64,000 nt of DNA from Variovorax sp. dw_308 (GTDB taxonomy: Bacteria > Pseudomonadota > Gammaproteobacteria > Burkholderiales > Burkholderiaceae_C). Of this stretch, positions 8,839-17,369 are shown one piece after another. Each line of letters starts with the position of its first letter. Positions within the stretch are counted from its first letter, which is position 1. The position numbers and the translations under genes were made by a program. Below the pieces are notes generated by a model. That model searched no databases. It saw only the letters and a program-made list of their open reading frames with translations, and had not been told where the DNA came from. Where the stretch lies: contig NZ_JAATOM010000004.1 in the NCBI RefSeq assembly GCF_019207085.1, positions 524,498-588,497 of the forward strand. The letters are read 5' to 3'.

Positions 8839-9978
8839 ATGAAGTCTTCCCGTTTCATTCTCCTTGCCAGTCTTGCCACGACTTGCGCAGCCACCGCCTG
8901 GGCGCAGCAACCGGTCCAGGCCGTCACCATCGGCTACGTCGGTCCTACCTCCGGTTCCATGGCCCACTACGGCGTCGATGCCCGCAACGCCATCACGCTG
9001 GCCATCGACGACCTCAATCAGCAGGCCCTGGTGATCGACGGCAAGCGAATCGAGTTCAAGCTGGCTGCGGAGGATGACGCGGGCGACCCCAAGCAAGGCA
9101 CCATCGCCGCGCAGAAGCTCTGCGACGCCAAGGTCTCCGGCGTGGTGGGCCACATCAACTCGGGCAGCGCGATTCCTGCCGCGCGCATCTACAACGAATG
9201 CGGCATTCCCCTGATCTCCCCGGGCGCCACCAACCCGCAGTTCACCAAGCCCGGCTACAAGAACGTGTTCCGCCTGGTGGCCAACGACAATGCGCTTGCC
9301 ACGGGCCTGGCGCGTTACGCGGCCGAGCAGTTGAAGGTCAAGCGCGTGGTGGTCATCGACGATCGCTCCGCCTACGGCCAGGGCGTCTCCGAGGTGTTCG
9401 AGCGCGAGGCGCGCGCTGCGCACATCCAGATCATTTCGCATGAGTTCACCACCGACAAGGCGTCGGACTTCCAGTCGATCCTGACCAGCATCAAGGCGAA
9501 GAACGCGCCCGCCATCTTCTTTGGCGGCAATGACGCGCAGGCCGGCCCGATGCTGCGCCAGATGGAGCAACTGGGCATGAGCGACGTGCGCCTCATGGGC
9601 GGCGACGGCATCTGCACCACGCAGCTTGGAAAGCTGGCCCAGAACGCCAAGCCGCTGGCCAACGTCCTGTGCGCCGAAGGTGGACTCGCCGTCGAGAAGA
9701 TGAACAACGGCAAGGCCTGGAAAGCCCGCTACGACCAGCGCTTTCCCAAGGAGTACGTGCTGTTCGCGCCCTATGCGTACGACGGCGTCATGGTGATGGC
9801 CGACGCAATGAAGCGGGCCAATTCGACGGACCCGGCCAAGTACACGGCGGAACTCGCCAACACCAACTACCGCGGCCTGTCGACGCGCGTGCAGTTCGAC
9901 AGCAAGGGCGACCTGAAGAACCCGCAGTTCACGCTGTACAACTACCAGGACGGCGTCAAGACACCGCTCTACGACTGA
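8839..9978 (+). CDS. ABC transporter substrate-binding protein, branched-chain amino acid type (second)
   Basis: The 379 residues begin with a signal peptide (1-23, ending AWAQ). The mature part is a Peripla_BP_6 receptor: VTIGYVGPTSGSMAHYG at the N-terminus, and VSGVVGHINSGSAIPAARIY with the Ser-Ala ligand loop typical of LivJ/LivK. ATG 8839 is chosen because it opens the signal peptide directly; a TTG 48 bases upstream would add non-hydrophobic residues. It is divergent from the XRE-cupin regulator and has no permease genes of its own nearby. It may feed the LivHMGF importer at 4592-7975. It is followed by an inverted-repeat element and an aminotransferase gene. Confidence 0.9.
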   Translation: MKSSRFILLASLATTCAATAWAQQPVQAVTIGYVGPTSGSMAHYGVDARNAITLAIDDLNQQALVIDGKRIEFKLAAEDDAGDPKQGTIAAQKLCDAKVSGVVGHINSGSAIPAARIYNECGIPLISPGATNPQFTKPGYKNVFRLVANDNALATGLARYAAEQLKVKRVVVIDDRSAYGQGVSEVFEREARAAHIQIISHEFTTDKASDFQSILTSIKAKNAPAIFFGGNDAQAGPMLRQMEQLGMSDVRLMGGDGICTTQLGKLAQNAKPLANVLCAEGGLAVEKMNNGKAWKARYDQRFPKEYVLFAPYAYDGVMVMADAMKRANSTDPAKYTAELANTNYRGLSTRVQFDSKGDLKNPQFTLYNYQDGVKTPLYD

Positions 9979-10100
9979 GAAGGTGTGAATCTTTCTACTG
10001 CGGCCACCGATCTCGGGTCTGCGGTCCTCACCGCACGAGAGTGCGGTTCCGGTCCTCAACCCGACCTCGGCGCCCTCGCTACGAAATCTTCACACCTTCT
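9978..10100. repeat. Inverted-repeat element with nested hairpin
   Basis: A 12-base arm, AGAAGGTGTGAA (9978-9989), is repeated in inverse orientation at 10089-10100. Inside it are two further symmetric layers. The outer one is CTCGGGT against ACCCGAC, around 10012 and 10060. The inner one is ACCGCAC-GAGA-GTGCGGT, a perfect 7-bp stem with a GAGA loop. The element fills almost all of the gap between the receptor gene and the aminotransferase gene. It could be a MITE/REP-like sequence or an RNA structure that tunes the downstream gene. It has no T-run, so it is not a standard terminator. Confidence 0.6.
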
Positions 10101-10128
10101 GAGCCCCAGAACGTTCAGCCGCCACAAC

Positions 10129-11484
10129 ATGATCCTTGACGACTACCTTCGCAAGACCCCCACTTCCGCGCAGTGGTCGCAACGTGCCCGCAAGAGCATG
10201 CCCGACGGCGTCACGGTCGACACGCGCGTGTTCAACCCGTACAGCCTGTACGTGGCACACGCATCCGGCGTGCACAAGACCGATGTGGACGGCAACGTGC
10301 TGCTGGACTTCTTCGGCGGCCATGGCGCCATGGTGCTGGGGCACTGCCATCCGCGCGTCACCGCGGCGGCGACCGAGGCGATGGGGCGCGGCGTCCAGTA
10401 CGCCGCATGCCATCCGCTCGAAGTCGGCTGGGCCGAACGCATCATCAAGCACATTCCAGGCGCCGCGAAGGTGCGATTCACCGGCAGCGGCACCGAGGCC
10501 ACGATGCTGGCCATGCGCCTGGCGCGCGCGCGCACGGGGCGCGAGTGCATCGTGCGGGTGGCCACGCATTACCACGGCTGGCATGACTTCGCGACCTCCG
10601 GCTACAACGCGCACTTCGACGGCTCGCCGGCGCCCGGGGTGCTGGGCGAGGTGGCGGCCAAGACCCTGCTCGTGCCGCCCGACGACATCGCGGCGCTGGA
10701 CCAGGTGTTCGCCCAACACGGCGCTGCCATCGCGGGCGTCATCGTCGAGCCGCTGGGTTCGCATTTCGGGCTGGTGCCCCTCGCAGACGCGTACCTGCAG
10801 CGATGCGCCGACCTGGCACGCGCGCACGGGGCGCTGTTCATCCTCGACGAAGTGGTGTCCGGCTTCCGCATTGCGCCCGGAGGCATCCAGAGCCTGCTGG
10901 GCCTGCGGCCGGACCTCACTTGCCTCGGCAAGGCGGCCACGGGCGGCATGCCGGGCGGCGTGGTCGCGGGCAGCGAGGCTGTCATGGGCATGCTGGAGTC
11001 GTCGTCGTCACGCAAGGTGCTGCACCAGGGCACCTTCACCGGCAATCCGGTCACCGCTGCTGCGGCCATCGCGGCCATCGACGAGATCAGCGAGAAGGAC
11101 GTCTGCGCGCACATCAACGCCTTGGGCGACTACGCACGCGAGAGCCTTAACGACATGTTCGATCGCAAGGGCGTGCGCTGGCTCGCCTACGGACGCTACT
11201 CGGGCCTGCATCTCATGCCCGGCCTGTCGCCGCGGGGCTCCGATCCCTTTGCAATCACGCGCGGGGAGATCGCAAAGCCGTCCGCGGAACTGGCGGCCGC
11301 ATTGCGCATGGGCCTGATCCTGGAAGGCGTGGACATCGGCGGGCGCGGGACGGTGTTCTTCGCCTACCCGCATCAGCGGGAGCACGTGGACCAACTGGTC
11401 GCGGCGATGGATCGGGTGCTGGACCGCCTGGGCAGGCAGGGCCTGCTGGACGAGCGCGACATGGCGCACGCGACGCCGGCCTGA
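10129..11484 (+). CDS. Class III aminotransferase / glutamate-1-semialdehyde aminomutase-like
   Basis: This 451-residue PLP enzyme of fold type I has the PLP-phosphate loop GSGTEATMLAMRLAR, the cofactor Asp in FILDEVVSG and the Schiff-base lysine Lys268 in LGKAATGGMPGG. These are the hallmarks of the subgroup that contains glutamate-1-semialdehyde 2,1-aminomutase. It is unlikely to be the haem-pathway HemL, because it sits beside transport genes and its C-terminus differs (AYPHQREHVDQLV). ATG 10129 is the first start after the inverted-repeat element. It probably transaminates an amine or amino acid brought in by the receptor upstream. Confidence 0.85.
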   Translation: MILDDYLRKTPTSAQWSQRARKSMPDGVTVDTRVFNPYSLYVAHASGVHKTDVDGNVLLDFFGGHGAMVLGHCHPRVTAAATEAMGRGVQYAACHPLEVGWAERIIKHIPGAAKVRFTGSGTEATMLAMRLARARTGRECIVRVATHYHGWHDFATSGYNAHFDGSPAPGVLGEVAAKTLLVPPDDIAALDQVFAQHGAAIAGVIVEPLGSHFGLVPLADAYLQRCADLARAHGALFILDEVVSGFRIAPGGIQSLLGLRPDLTCLGKAATGGMPGGVVAGSEAVMGMLESSSSRKVLHQGTFTGNPVTAAAAIAAIDEISEKDVCAHINALGDYARESLNDMFDRKGVRWLAYGRYSGLHLMPGLSPRGSDPFAITRGEIAKPSAELAAALRMGLILEGVDIGGRGTVFFAYPHQREHVDQLVAAMDRVLDRLGRQGLLDERDMAHATPA

Positions 11485-11492
11485 GCTCGGCC

Positions 11493-12491
11493 TCAGTTGC
11501 CTGTCGAATGCAGGGGTCGTGAACCGGCATCGGGCTCGAGCGCGCCGCAGCGCTCCAGCAGCCAGTCCCGGAACGCGACGAGTGCAGGCAGGCCCGCCTT
11601 TTCCTCGGGGTAGCAAAGATAGTAGCCCCAGGGCATGATGCGCCACACGGGAAGCGGACTGTGCACAACCCCGGCATCCAGATCCTGGTGCACGATGCAC
11701 GCTGGCAGCAGGCCCAGACCCATGCCGCTGGCGACGGCCTGGACGATCGTGCTGCACATGTCGAGGCAGGGACCCGACAGCGACTTCGCATCGTCCACGC
11801 CGTGGACGCGGCACCAGTCGCGCCAGGCGTTCGGCACGCTCAGGTGGCGCAACAACGGGTAGTGAAGGACATCGGCCGGTTTGGCCAACGGCGGGGACCC
11901 GTGCGCCCGCTTCGATGGCGCGATCACGACGTTGTGGCTGCCAGCAAGGTAGTGGGCGCGGGCGCCGGGCCAGGAACCTTCGCCGAAGCGGATCGCGCAA
12001 TCGAGTTCCGGCACCGAGAAGTCGTACGAGCGCACGTAGGGCACGAAACGCAATTCGATATCGGGATGGCGCTCACTGAACTCCCTGAGGTGCGGGACCA
12101 CATGCTTGTCGCCGAAAGACGGGACGCTCGAAATGCCCAGCGTCGTGCCTTGCGCCGCGCCCACCACCACGGACTTCGTGGCCTCTTCGAGTTCGCTGAT
12201 CAGCGGTTCGATGCGTGCCACATAACGCTGTCCGGCGGGCGTCAGCCGAAGCTGCTTGCGGATGCGCTCGAACAGCGCCACGCCCAGCAGGTGCTCGAGT
12301 TCGAGCACCTGCTTGCTGACGGCGCTGGCTGTGAGATCCAGGTGAGTGGCCGCGCGCGCCATGCTCCCGAACCTGGCTGTCGCCAGCAGCGCCTGAAGGA
12401 GATGGTGAGGAGGAACGAACCTTTTCAAGGTGACCAAATGGAATGAGTTGCAGCGAATTTGTCGCTGTTCCCCGGCGGGGTGCACATACAC
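11493..12491 (-). CDS. LysR-family transcriptional regulator
   Basis: The protein has an N-terminal winged helix-turn-helix (HLLQALLATARFGSMARAA, then LTASAVSKQVLELEHLLG) and a LysR substrate-binding domain of about 200 residues in the GcvA-like group. The longest reading begins at GTG 12491 (332 residues). The true start may be about 20 codons further in, near TTG codons before KRFVPPHH, because residues 1-20 do not look like a LysR N-terminus. It is divergent from the tctC gene 49 bp away, the usual arrangement for a LysR protein that controls its neighbour. The 3' end converges on the aminotransferase gene. Confidence 0.87.
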   Translation of the reverse strand: MYVHPAGEQRQIRCNSFHLVTLKRFVPPHHLLQALLATARFGSMARAATHLDLTASAVSKQVLELEHLLGVALFERIRKQLRLTPAGQRYVARIEPLISELEEATKSVVVGAAQGTTLGISSVPSFGDKHVVPHLREFSERHPDIELRFVPYVRSYDFSVPELDCAIRFGEGSWPGARAHYLAGSHNVVIAPSKRAHGSPPLAKPADVLHYPLLRHLSVPNAWRDWCRVHGVDDAKSLSGPCLDMCSTIVQAVASGMGLGLLPACIVHQDLDAGVVHSPLPVWRIMPWGYYLCYPEEKAGLPALVAFRDWLLERCGALEPDAGSRPLHSTGN

Positions 12492-12540
12492 AATAGCTCA
12501 CATAAGAAAAAGTTCCTGAAACCACCATGCTGTCACACCC

Positions 12541-13503
12541 ATGCTTCATCGTCGTACCGTGCTTTCGGCCATGCCGCTCCTGGCCATGGCCAAGCCTTCC
12601 CTTGCGCAGTTGCAAGCCTCGATCAAGGTCATCGTGCCGTTTTCCGCGGGCGGGACCACCGACCTGGTGGGCCGCATCGTCAGCGAGGCCTTGTCCAAGG
12701 TGTTGGACACACCCGTCGTGGTGCAGAACAAGGCCGGCGCCGGCGGCGCCATCGGCATGGGAGAACTGGCGAAGGCTGCGCCGGATGGCCTGACGCTGGG
12801 TATTGCGAACCTGTCGACGCAGGTGGCCATACCGGTCGCCTACAAGAAGCCTCCCTACAACCCGGCCAGCGATTTCACCTATATCGGCGAACTGGCCCTG
12901 GCCCCCGCAGTCCTCCTCGTACGGTCGTCCTTGCCGGTGAACAACATGGCTGAGTTCATCCGGTATGCGAGGGCACGTCCGGGGCAGCTTTCCTATGGCT
13001 CGCCGGGTATCGGTTCGGCCGGACACTTTGGGGCAGAGATCTTCAAGGTATCGACGCGAACCTTCATCGTCCACATTCCCTATCGCGGCGGTGCCGGCCT
13101 GGTCAACGACCTGGTCGCCGGGCATCTCGACATGGGTTTCGATCAGGTCGCGACGGCGCTCCCTCATGTTCGCGCGGGCCGCCTGCGCGCTCTTGCGGTG
13201 ACGTGGCCGGCGCGGCTGCCCGAATTGCCCGAGGTCCCGACCTTCGCGGAGGTTTCGCTTCCCGACAACAACGGGCCGACGTGGTTCGGCCTGGTCGGTC
13301 CGGCGGGGATGGCCCAGGGCTTGCGCGACAAGCTGAACGCATCGGTCAACCGGATTCTCGAGACGCCGCATGTGCGGCAGCGCATGGAACCCGTGGGGCT
13401 GTACCCGAGCGCCTCCTCACCCGATCAATTTGCGTCGCGCGTCGCCAGCGACATCGTCGCGCTGCGGCGAATCGCGCGCGGCGCTCGCATCAGCCTGGAC
13501 TGA
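12541..13503 (+). CDS. Tripartite tricarboxylate transporter (TctC/Bug) substrate-binding protein
   Basis: The 320 residues carry a signal peptide with an Arg-Arg pair (residues 1-23, ending SLAQ) and then the Bug-family pattern: IKVIVPFSAGGTTDLVGRIV, VVVQNKAGAGGAIG and LSYGSPGIGSAGHFGAE. The two Asp-free carboxylate-binding loops are present. Bug receptors bind carboxylates; many are orphans without TctAB membrane subunits, as here. It is followed 4 bp later by an N-formylglutamate amidohydrolase-like gene, which suggests that the ligand is the substrate of that hydrolase or a product of it. It is divergent from a LysR gene. Confidence 0.9.
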   Translation: MLHRRTVLSAMPLLAMAKPSLAQLQASIKVIVPFSAGGTTDLVGRIVSEALSKVLDTPVVVQNKAGAGGAIGMGELAKAAPDGLTLGIANLSTQVAIPVAYKKPPYNPASDFTYIGELALAPAVLLVRSSLPVNNMAEFIRYARARPGQLSYGSPGIGSAGHFGAEIFKVSTRTFIVHIPYRGGAGLVNDLVAGHLDMGFDQVATALPHVRAGRLRALAVTWPARLPELPEVPTFAEVSLPDNNGPTWFGLVGPAGMAQGLRDKLNASVNRILETPHVRQRMEPVGLYPSASSPDQFASRVASDIVALRRIARGARISLD

Positions 13504-13507
13504 AGCC

Positions 13508-14344
13508 ATGAGGCCTCCAGTCTCCGTAACGCGCGGCGTACGCGAGAGCGCAGTCCTGATCGATTCCCCGCACAGCGGCGACATCTACCCCCACGATTTT
13601 CGATTCGGATGCAACTTCGAACACCTGCGGCAGGCCGAGGGCATGTACATCGACAGCATCTTCTCCTTCGCCCCCGCCATGGGCGCGACACTGGTCCAGG
13701 CCGCATTCCCGCGCACCTACATCGACGTCAATCGCAGCGCCACGGACCTCGATCCTGAGGTGGTGCCAGGCGCTACGCCTGCCCCCGATGCGCCTGCGCA
13801 GTCGCGTCTTGGCATGGGCCTGGTCTGGCGCGCGATCGATGGCATGCCTATCTATGACCGGTCGCTGTCGCTCGAAGAAGTGGAAGCTCGCATCGCCAAC
13901 TACTGGATGCCGTACCACTGCGCGCTGGACGAAGCCTGGTTTCGCGTCATCAGGCGCTGCGGCTTCGGCATTCATCTGAGCTGTCTCTCCATGCCTTCGC
14001 GGTCAAGGGTGTATGCGCCGGAGATGGGTGGCGAGATGCCCTACGACATCGTCATCGGCAATCGCGACGGCACCACCGCGGGCAAACTGGTCACGCGCTG
14101 TGTCCAGCGGTTGCTGGAGCGCAGGGGGTACTACGTCGGGTTGAACGATCCGTACAAGGGCATAGAACTGGTGCGCAAGCTGGGCGCGCCGAAGGAGCGG
14201 CGGCACTCGCTGCAGATCGATATCAATCGGCGGTTGTTCATGGACGAGCAGTCGCTGGAGCCCACGGCGGGCCTGCTCGAGGTGCAGCGCGACATGGCCT
14301 ACCTGCTCGGCTACCTCATCGACTATTCGGCAGAGCTCGCCTGA
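13508..14344 (+). CDS. N-formylglutamate amidohydrolase-family protein
   Basis: The 278 residues match the HutG/N-formylglutamate amidohydrolase family: LIDSPHSGDIYP near the start (metal His), DVNRSATDLDPEV, and RKLGAPKERRHSLQIDINR with FMDEQSLEP near the end. The enzyme would release formate and glutamate from N-formylglutamate, or hydrolyse a related N-acyl amino acid. ATG 13508 is 4 bp after the tctC stop, so the two form an operon. No other histidine utilisation genes are nearby, so a role in histidine breakdown is not supported by context. The gene converges on an AraC regulator. Confidence 0.83.
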   Translation: MRPPVSVTRGVRESAVLIDSPHSGDIYPHDFRFGCNFEHLRQAEGMYIDSIFSFAPAMGATLVQAAFPRTYIDVNRSATDLDPEVVPGATPAPDAPAQSRLGMGLVWRAIDGMPIYDRSLSLEEVEARIANYWMPYHCALDEAWFRVIRRCGFGIHLSCLSMPSRSRVYAPEMGGEMPYDIVIGNRDGTTAGKLVTRCVQRLLERRGYYVGLNDPYKGIELVRKLGAPKERRHSLQIDINRRLFMDEQSLEPTAGLLEVQRDMAYLLGYLIDYSAELA

Positions 14345-14366
14345 AGGGTCGAAGGCGCGAAGCTGG

Positions 14367-15350
14367 CTACGCTGCCCGCAGAGTCTGCAGCGGCGATTCG
14401 CCGTAGCGCTTGCGATAGGCCGTGCTGAACCTTCCGACATGGTTGAAGCCCCAGCGCAGGGCAATGTCGGTGACCTGGGCGCCGGGTGGCGCGCTCACCA
14501 GGTCCTGCCGCGCGCGTTCCAGCCGGGCGGTGCGCACATAGGCCATCGGCGATTCCTGCAGGTGCTTCTGGAAGGCCAGGCACAGGCTGCGGACGCTGGC
14601 GCCGCTTGCCTTCGCAATCATGTCGAGCGTGAGGGTCTCGTACAGGTGCGCGCGGATGAAGTGCTGCGCGGCCCGCACCGCGCGGGGCGCGGCGGCCCGC
14701 TGTGACTGCGACAGGCGCTGCGAATAGTTGCTGCCCTGGCGCAGCAGGAGATGGTGGATGAGGGCTTCCTCCTGCACCGGCAACAGTTGCGGTGCGAAGG
14801 CCGGCGAGGGCATGTGCAGGTTGCAGAAGTGGCTGGCCAGTTGATGCTGCCAGCTGCGGCCCGCGTCGTTGTCGAGCTGCAGTTCCGGGTCGAATTCGAT
14901 GGGCCGGGACAGGTCGTCGTCGAGGAGGCCGCGGCAGGTGTTTTCCACACGCTCGCGCGGAATCTTCACGAGCAGCTGGCGGCAGCCTTCATGCCAGTCG
15001 AGTTCCAGGCCAAGGTTGGGCGAGATCACCGCGCCGGTGCTGGGCGAAGCGGCCACGGGCCTGCCGTCCACCCGGATCTCCGCCGAGCCCGCGAGCGGCA
15101 CCTGGAACAGCACGAAGCCGTCGAGTTGCCCCGGCTCGATGCGCACCGCCGCACCATACTGGAGGACGAAGAACGAGAGCGAGCCGACATGCGCGCCATA
15201 CAGCGCCGCATCGACCTTGCCTTTGCCCCAGAACAGGTCGTGCGCCTTGAAGGCGCCGGTGGTCTGCAGCTTGACCACGTCGGGGTCGGTGGAGACGAAC
15301 ATCGGCGACTGGCAAATCGGCTGCATTTCCGAACTGAACCACGCTTCCAT
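14367..15350 (-). CDS. AraC-family transcriptional regulator
   Basis: This 327-residue regulator has an N-terminal cupin-like domain of the AraC_binding_2 type (about 30-210, with VPLAGSAEIRVDGRPV) and a C-terminal double helix-turn-helix (about 225-325: DMIAKASGASVRSLCLAFQK and DIALRWGFNHVGRFSTAYRK). The FNHVGRFSTAYRKRYGESP segment is the AraC signature. Regulators of this type often control aromatic or amino-acid catabolic genes. It lies tail to tail with the amidohydrolase gene and head to tail behind the porin gene at 15496. Its target is not clear. Confidence 0.9.
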   Translation of the reverse strand: MEAWFSSEMQPICQSPMFVSTDPDVVKLQTTGAFKAHDLFWGKGKVDAALYGAHVGSLSFFVLQYGAAVRIEPGQLDGFVLFQVPLAGSAEIRVDGRPVAASPSTGAVISPNLGLELDWHEGCRQLLVKIPRERVENTCRGLLDDDLSRPIEFDPELQLDNDAGRSWQHQLASHFCNLHMPSPAFAPQLLPVQEEALIHHLLLRQGSNYSQRLSQSQRAAAPRAVRAAQHFIRAHLYETLTLDMIAKASGASVRSLCLAFQKHLQESPMAYVRTARLERARQDLVSAPPGAQVTDIALRWGFNHVGRFSTAYRKRYGESPLQTLRAA

Positions 15351-15495
15351 GAAGTGCCCTTCGCACTGGGTGCCGCCGCAGCGGGATTGAACCGATTTTC
15401 GCGACGGATTTTAGGAGGCGGGTCGCACTCTTCCATCAGGGTCGCAACCGATGCGGCATGCGGAAATGCGGCCGCCGCGCATCGGCCGACCAGCG

Positions 15496-16323
15496 TCAGA
15501 AGTGGTATTCGGCGCGGATCTGCGGCGTCTTCGCGAGCGAGCCCGGGACGCTGCTGGGGTTGCCGAACTTGTTGCGCCAGTACTGGTATTCCAGGCCCAC
15601 CCGGAACTTGTTCTTGCCCCAGTTGAGCGGCACGCCCGCGTCGTACCAGAGGATGCCGTCGAAGTTGGTTTCGGTGGCGGTGTTCACGCCGAACTCGTCC
15701 TTGCCCTTGGGTGCGATCCAGTTCAGGTAGCCCTCGAACGACAGGTTGGTGTCGCCCAGGGGGATCGCCCAGGTCACGCTCAGGGCAGGGTGCGTCTTGT
15801 AGTAATAGCGCTTGTCGATGCTGTTGGGTTCGTTGCTTTCCCACAGGGCCAGCACGCTGACGTTGAGGAAGCCTGGCACGTCCATCATGAAGGTCGGGCC
15901 GAGGACGAGCATCTGCTTGCGCGAGGCGTAGCCGGGATCGTTCTTGTGGTTCCAGTCGAGGCCGCTGGTGATGCCCAGTCCGCGCACCGGTCCCATGGCA
16001 AGGCTGTTGCCGGTGATCTTGCCGAGATCGAGCGTGTTGCGATAGACGATGTACGTTTCCGTCGCGTCGCTGTCCTTGCTGTCGGACTTGAGCACGTCGA
16101 TGTTCAGGTAGTTGGTGCCGTACTTGAAGCCATCCGCGTGGGTGAAGTTGACGACGTTCTTCGCGATGTCCTGCTTGTTGAAGGGCTCGCGGAACTGGGT
16201 GCCGTAGCGGTAGCCGAGTGAGGTATCGCTCCAGTCGAGGAAGTCGGCGTGGGCGAAGGAACTGGCGAAGGCGAAGGCGGCGATTGCAACGCCAGCGAAC
16301 GCATTCGCTGCTTTGGATTTCAT
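15496..16323 (-). CDS. Tsx-like nucleoside-specific outer-membrane channel protein
   Basis: The 275-residue protein has a signal peptide (MKSKAANAFAGVAIAAFAFA..., cut near AHA) and an aromatic-rich beta-barrel ending in AEYHF, a typical outer-membrane C-terminus. Repeated patterns such as DWSDTSLGYRYG and YEYQYW-like strands fit the Tsx/OmpK family. The start is placed at ATG 16323, because 27 upstream residues would precede the signal peptide. It would form a pore for nucleosides or similar small solutes. The 145-bp gap to the AraC gene holds no visible gene. Confidence 0.85.
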   Translation of the reverse strand: MKSKAANAFAGVAIAAFAFASSFAHADFLDWSDTSLGYRYGTQFREPFNKQDIAKNVVNFTHADGFKYGTNYLNIDVLKSDSKDSDATETYIVYRNTLDLGKITGNSLAMGPVRGLGITSGLDWNHKNDPGYASRKQMLVLGPTFMMDVPGFLNVSVLALWESNEPNSIDKRYYYKTHPALSVTWAIPLGDTNLSFEGYLNWIAPKGKDEFGVNTATETNFDGILWYDAGVPLNWGKNKFRVGLEYQYWRNKFGNPSSVPGSLAKTPQIRAEYHF

Positions 16324-16551
16324 GGGGAGCACGGTCGGGAAAGGTTGGGAAAGGAGATGAAACAAAACGTGCAGGAAGTGTGCCAGAACTGACTCGCCGG
16401 TCATTAGGGTGCTGCTGGAGGTCAGTTTATGCAGTTGCCTGACGACCTTCCATTGGCTCTCCGGCCCATTGACAGCCTTTCAGGATCGAGACGTACTGTG
16501 CGGGACAAGCGCTAGGCCCCGCTTGAAAAAGAAAAAACCATGGCGTCAAAA

Positions 16552-16571
16552 TACTGTATAAAAATACAGTA
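16552..16571 (+). promoter_or_regulatory. LexA (SOS) box
   Basis: TACTGTATAAAAATACAGTA fits the consensus CTGT-N8-ACAG with fully symmetric flanks and an AT core. It ends 12 bases before the imuA start. LexA would repress the imuA-imuB-dnaE2 operon until DNA damage. No lexA gene is in the window. Confidence 0.93.
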
Positions 16572-16583
16572 ATCGATTCCATC

Positions 16584-17369
16584 ATGGGCCTTCTTTCCCT
16601 CGACTCTTTCCTCGCTTCCGGGCGCCACAACGTGTGGCGCGGCGACGAGCTGGGCGGTGCCGACGCGCAGGTCGTCGCCACCGGCCATGCCGCGCTGGAT
16701 GCCGAACTGCCCGGCGGCGGCTGGCCCGTCGGCGCCATGACGGAGGTGCTGCAATCCACGCCCGAGGCGCATGTCTGGCAGTTGCTGTTGCCGGCCCTGG
16801 CGCAGGCGGTGCAGGACCGGGGCGGGCCGGTGGTGATGGTCGGTGCGCCGCACGAGCCTTTTGGTCCGGCGCTGGCGGCGGGAGGGTTGCCGGTGGAGGC
16901 CTTGATGTGGATTCGGGGCCAGGCGTCCGGCGCCTGCCTCTGGGCCTGCGAGCAGGCACTGCGCTGCGCCGACGTGGCCGCCGTTCTCGCCTGGCTGCCG
17001 CAGGCGCGCGTGGGCGAACTGCGTCGATTGCAACTCGCGGCGGCGCAGCACGAGGCGCTGCTGTTCGTGTTCCGGCCCGAATCGGTCGCGCAAACGGCTT
17101 CCCCGGCGCGGCTGCGCTTGCAGGTGGTGCGTGACGAGGCCCATATGCAGGTCCACCTGCTCAAGCGCCGCGGCCCGCCGCTGGCCATGCCGCTCACGCT
17201 GCCCGCGCGCAACGGTCGCATGAGCGCGCTGCTGGCCGCCAGCCAGATGCGTCGCAAGGCGCGCCTGCACCCGCAAGGCGCGCCCCTCGAGCTGGGCCCT
17301 GTCGTGGTCCGGATCGACACATGGAAAGGAGCACAAGGTGCATTGGGTCGCGCTCCGGTGGCAGCCTGA
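16584..17369 (+). CDS. imuA: Translesion synthesis accessory protein ImuA
   Basis: This 261-residue RecA-like protein of the ImuA/SulA family opens the damage-inducible mutagenesis cassette. Seen features: VWRGDELGG, then ATGHAALDAELPGGGWPVGAMTEVL as the RecA-like region (cited in part), and LAWLPQARVGELRRLQLA for the Walker-B strand. No strict Walker A GxxxxGKT is present, as usual for ImuA. In other bacteria it acts with ImuB and DnaE2 in SOS mutagenesis. It starts just after the LexA box and overlaps imuB by 32 bases. The 16324-16583 gap upstream holds only the SOS box and AT-rich leader. Confidence 0.9.
   Translation: MGLLSLDSFLASGRHNVWRGDELGGADAQVVATGHAALDAELPGGGWPVGAMTEVLQSTPEAHVWQLLLPALAQAVQDRGGPVVMVGAPHEPFGPALAAGGLPVEALMWIRGQASGACLWACEQALRCADVAAVLAWLPQARVGELRRLQLAAAQHEALLFVFRPESVAQTASPARLRLQVVRDEAHMQVHLLKRRGPPLAMPLTLPARNGRMSALLAASQMRRKARLHPQGAPLELGPVVVRIDTWKGAQGALGRAPVAA

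Noticed and set aside
10129..11484. Annotation as HemL, the haem-pathway aminomutase
   Set aside because: The gene is embedded among transport and regulator genes, not haem genes, and belongs to the broad class III group; the specific name is not supported.
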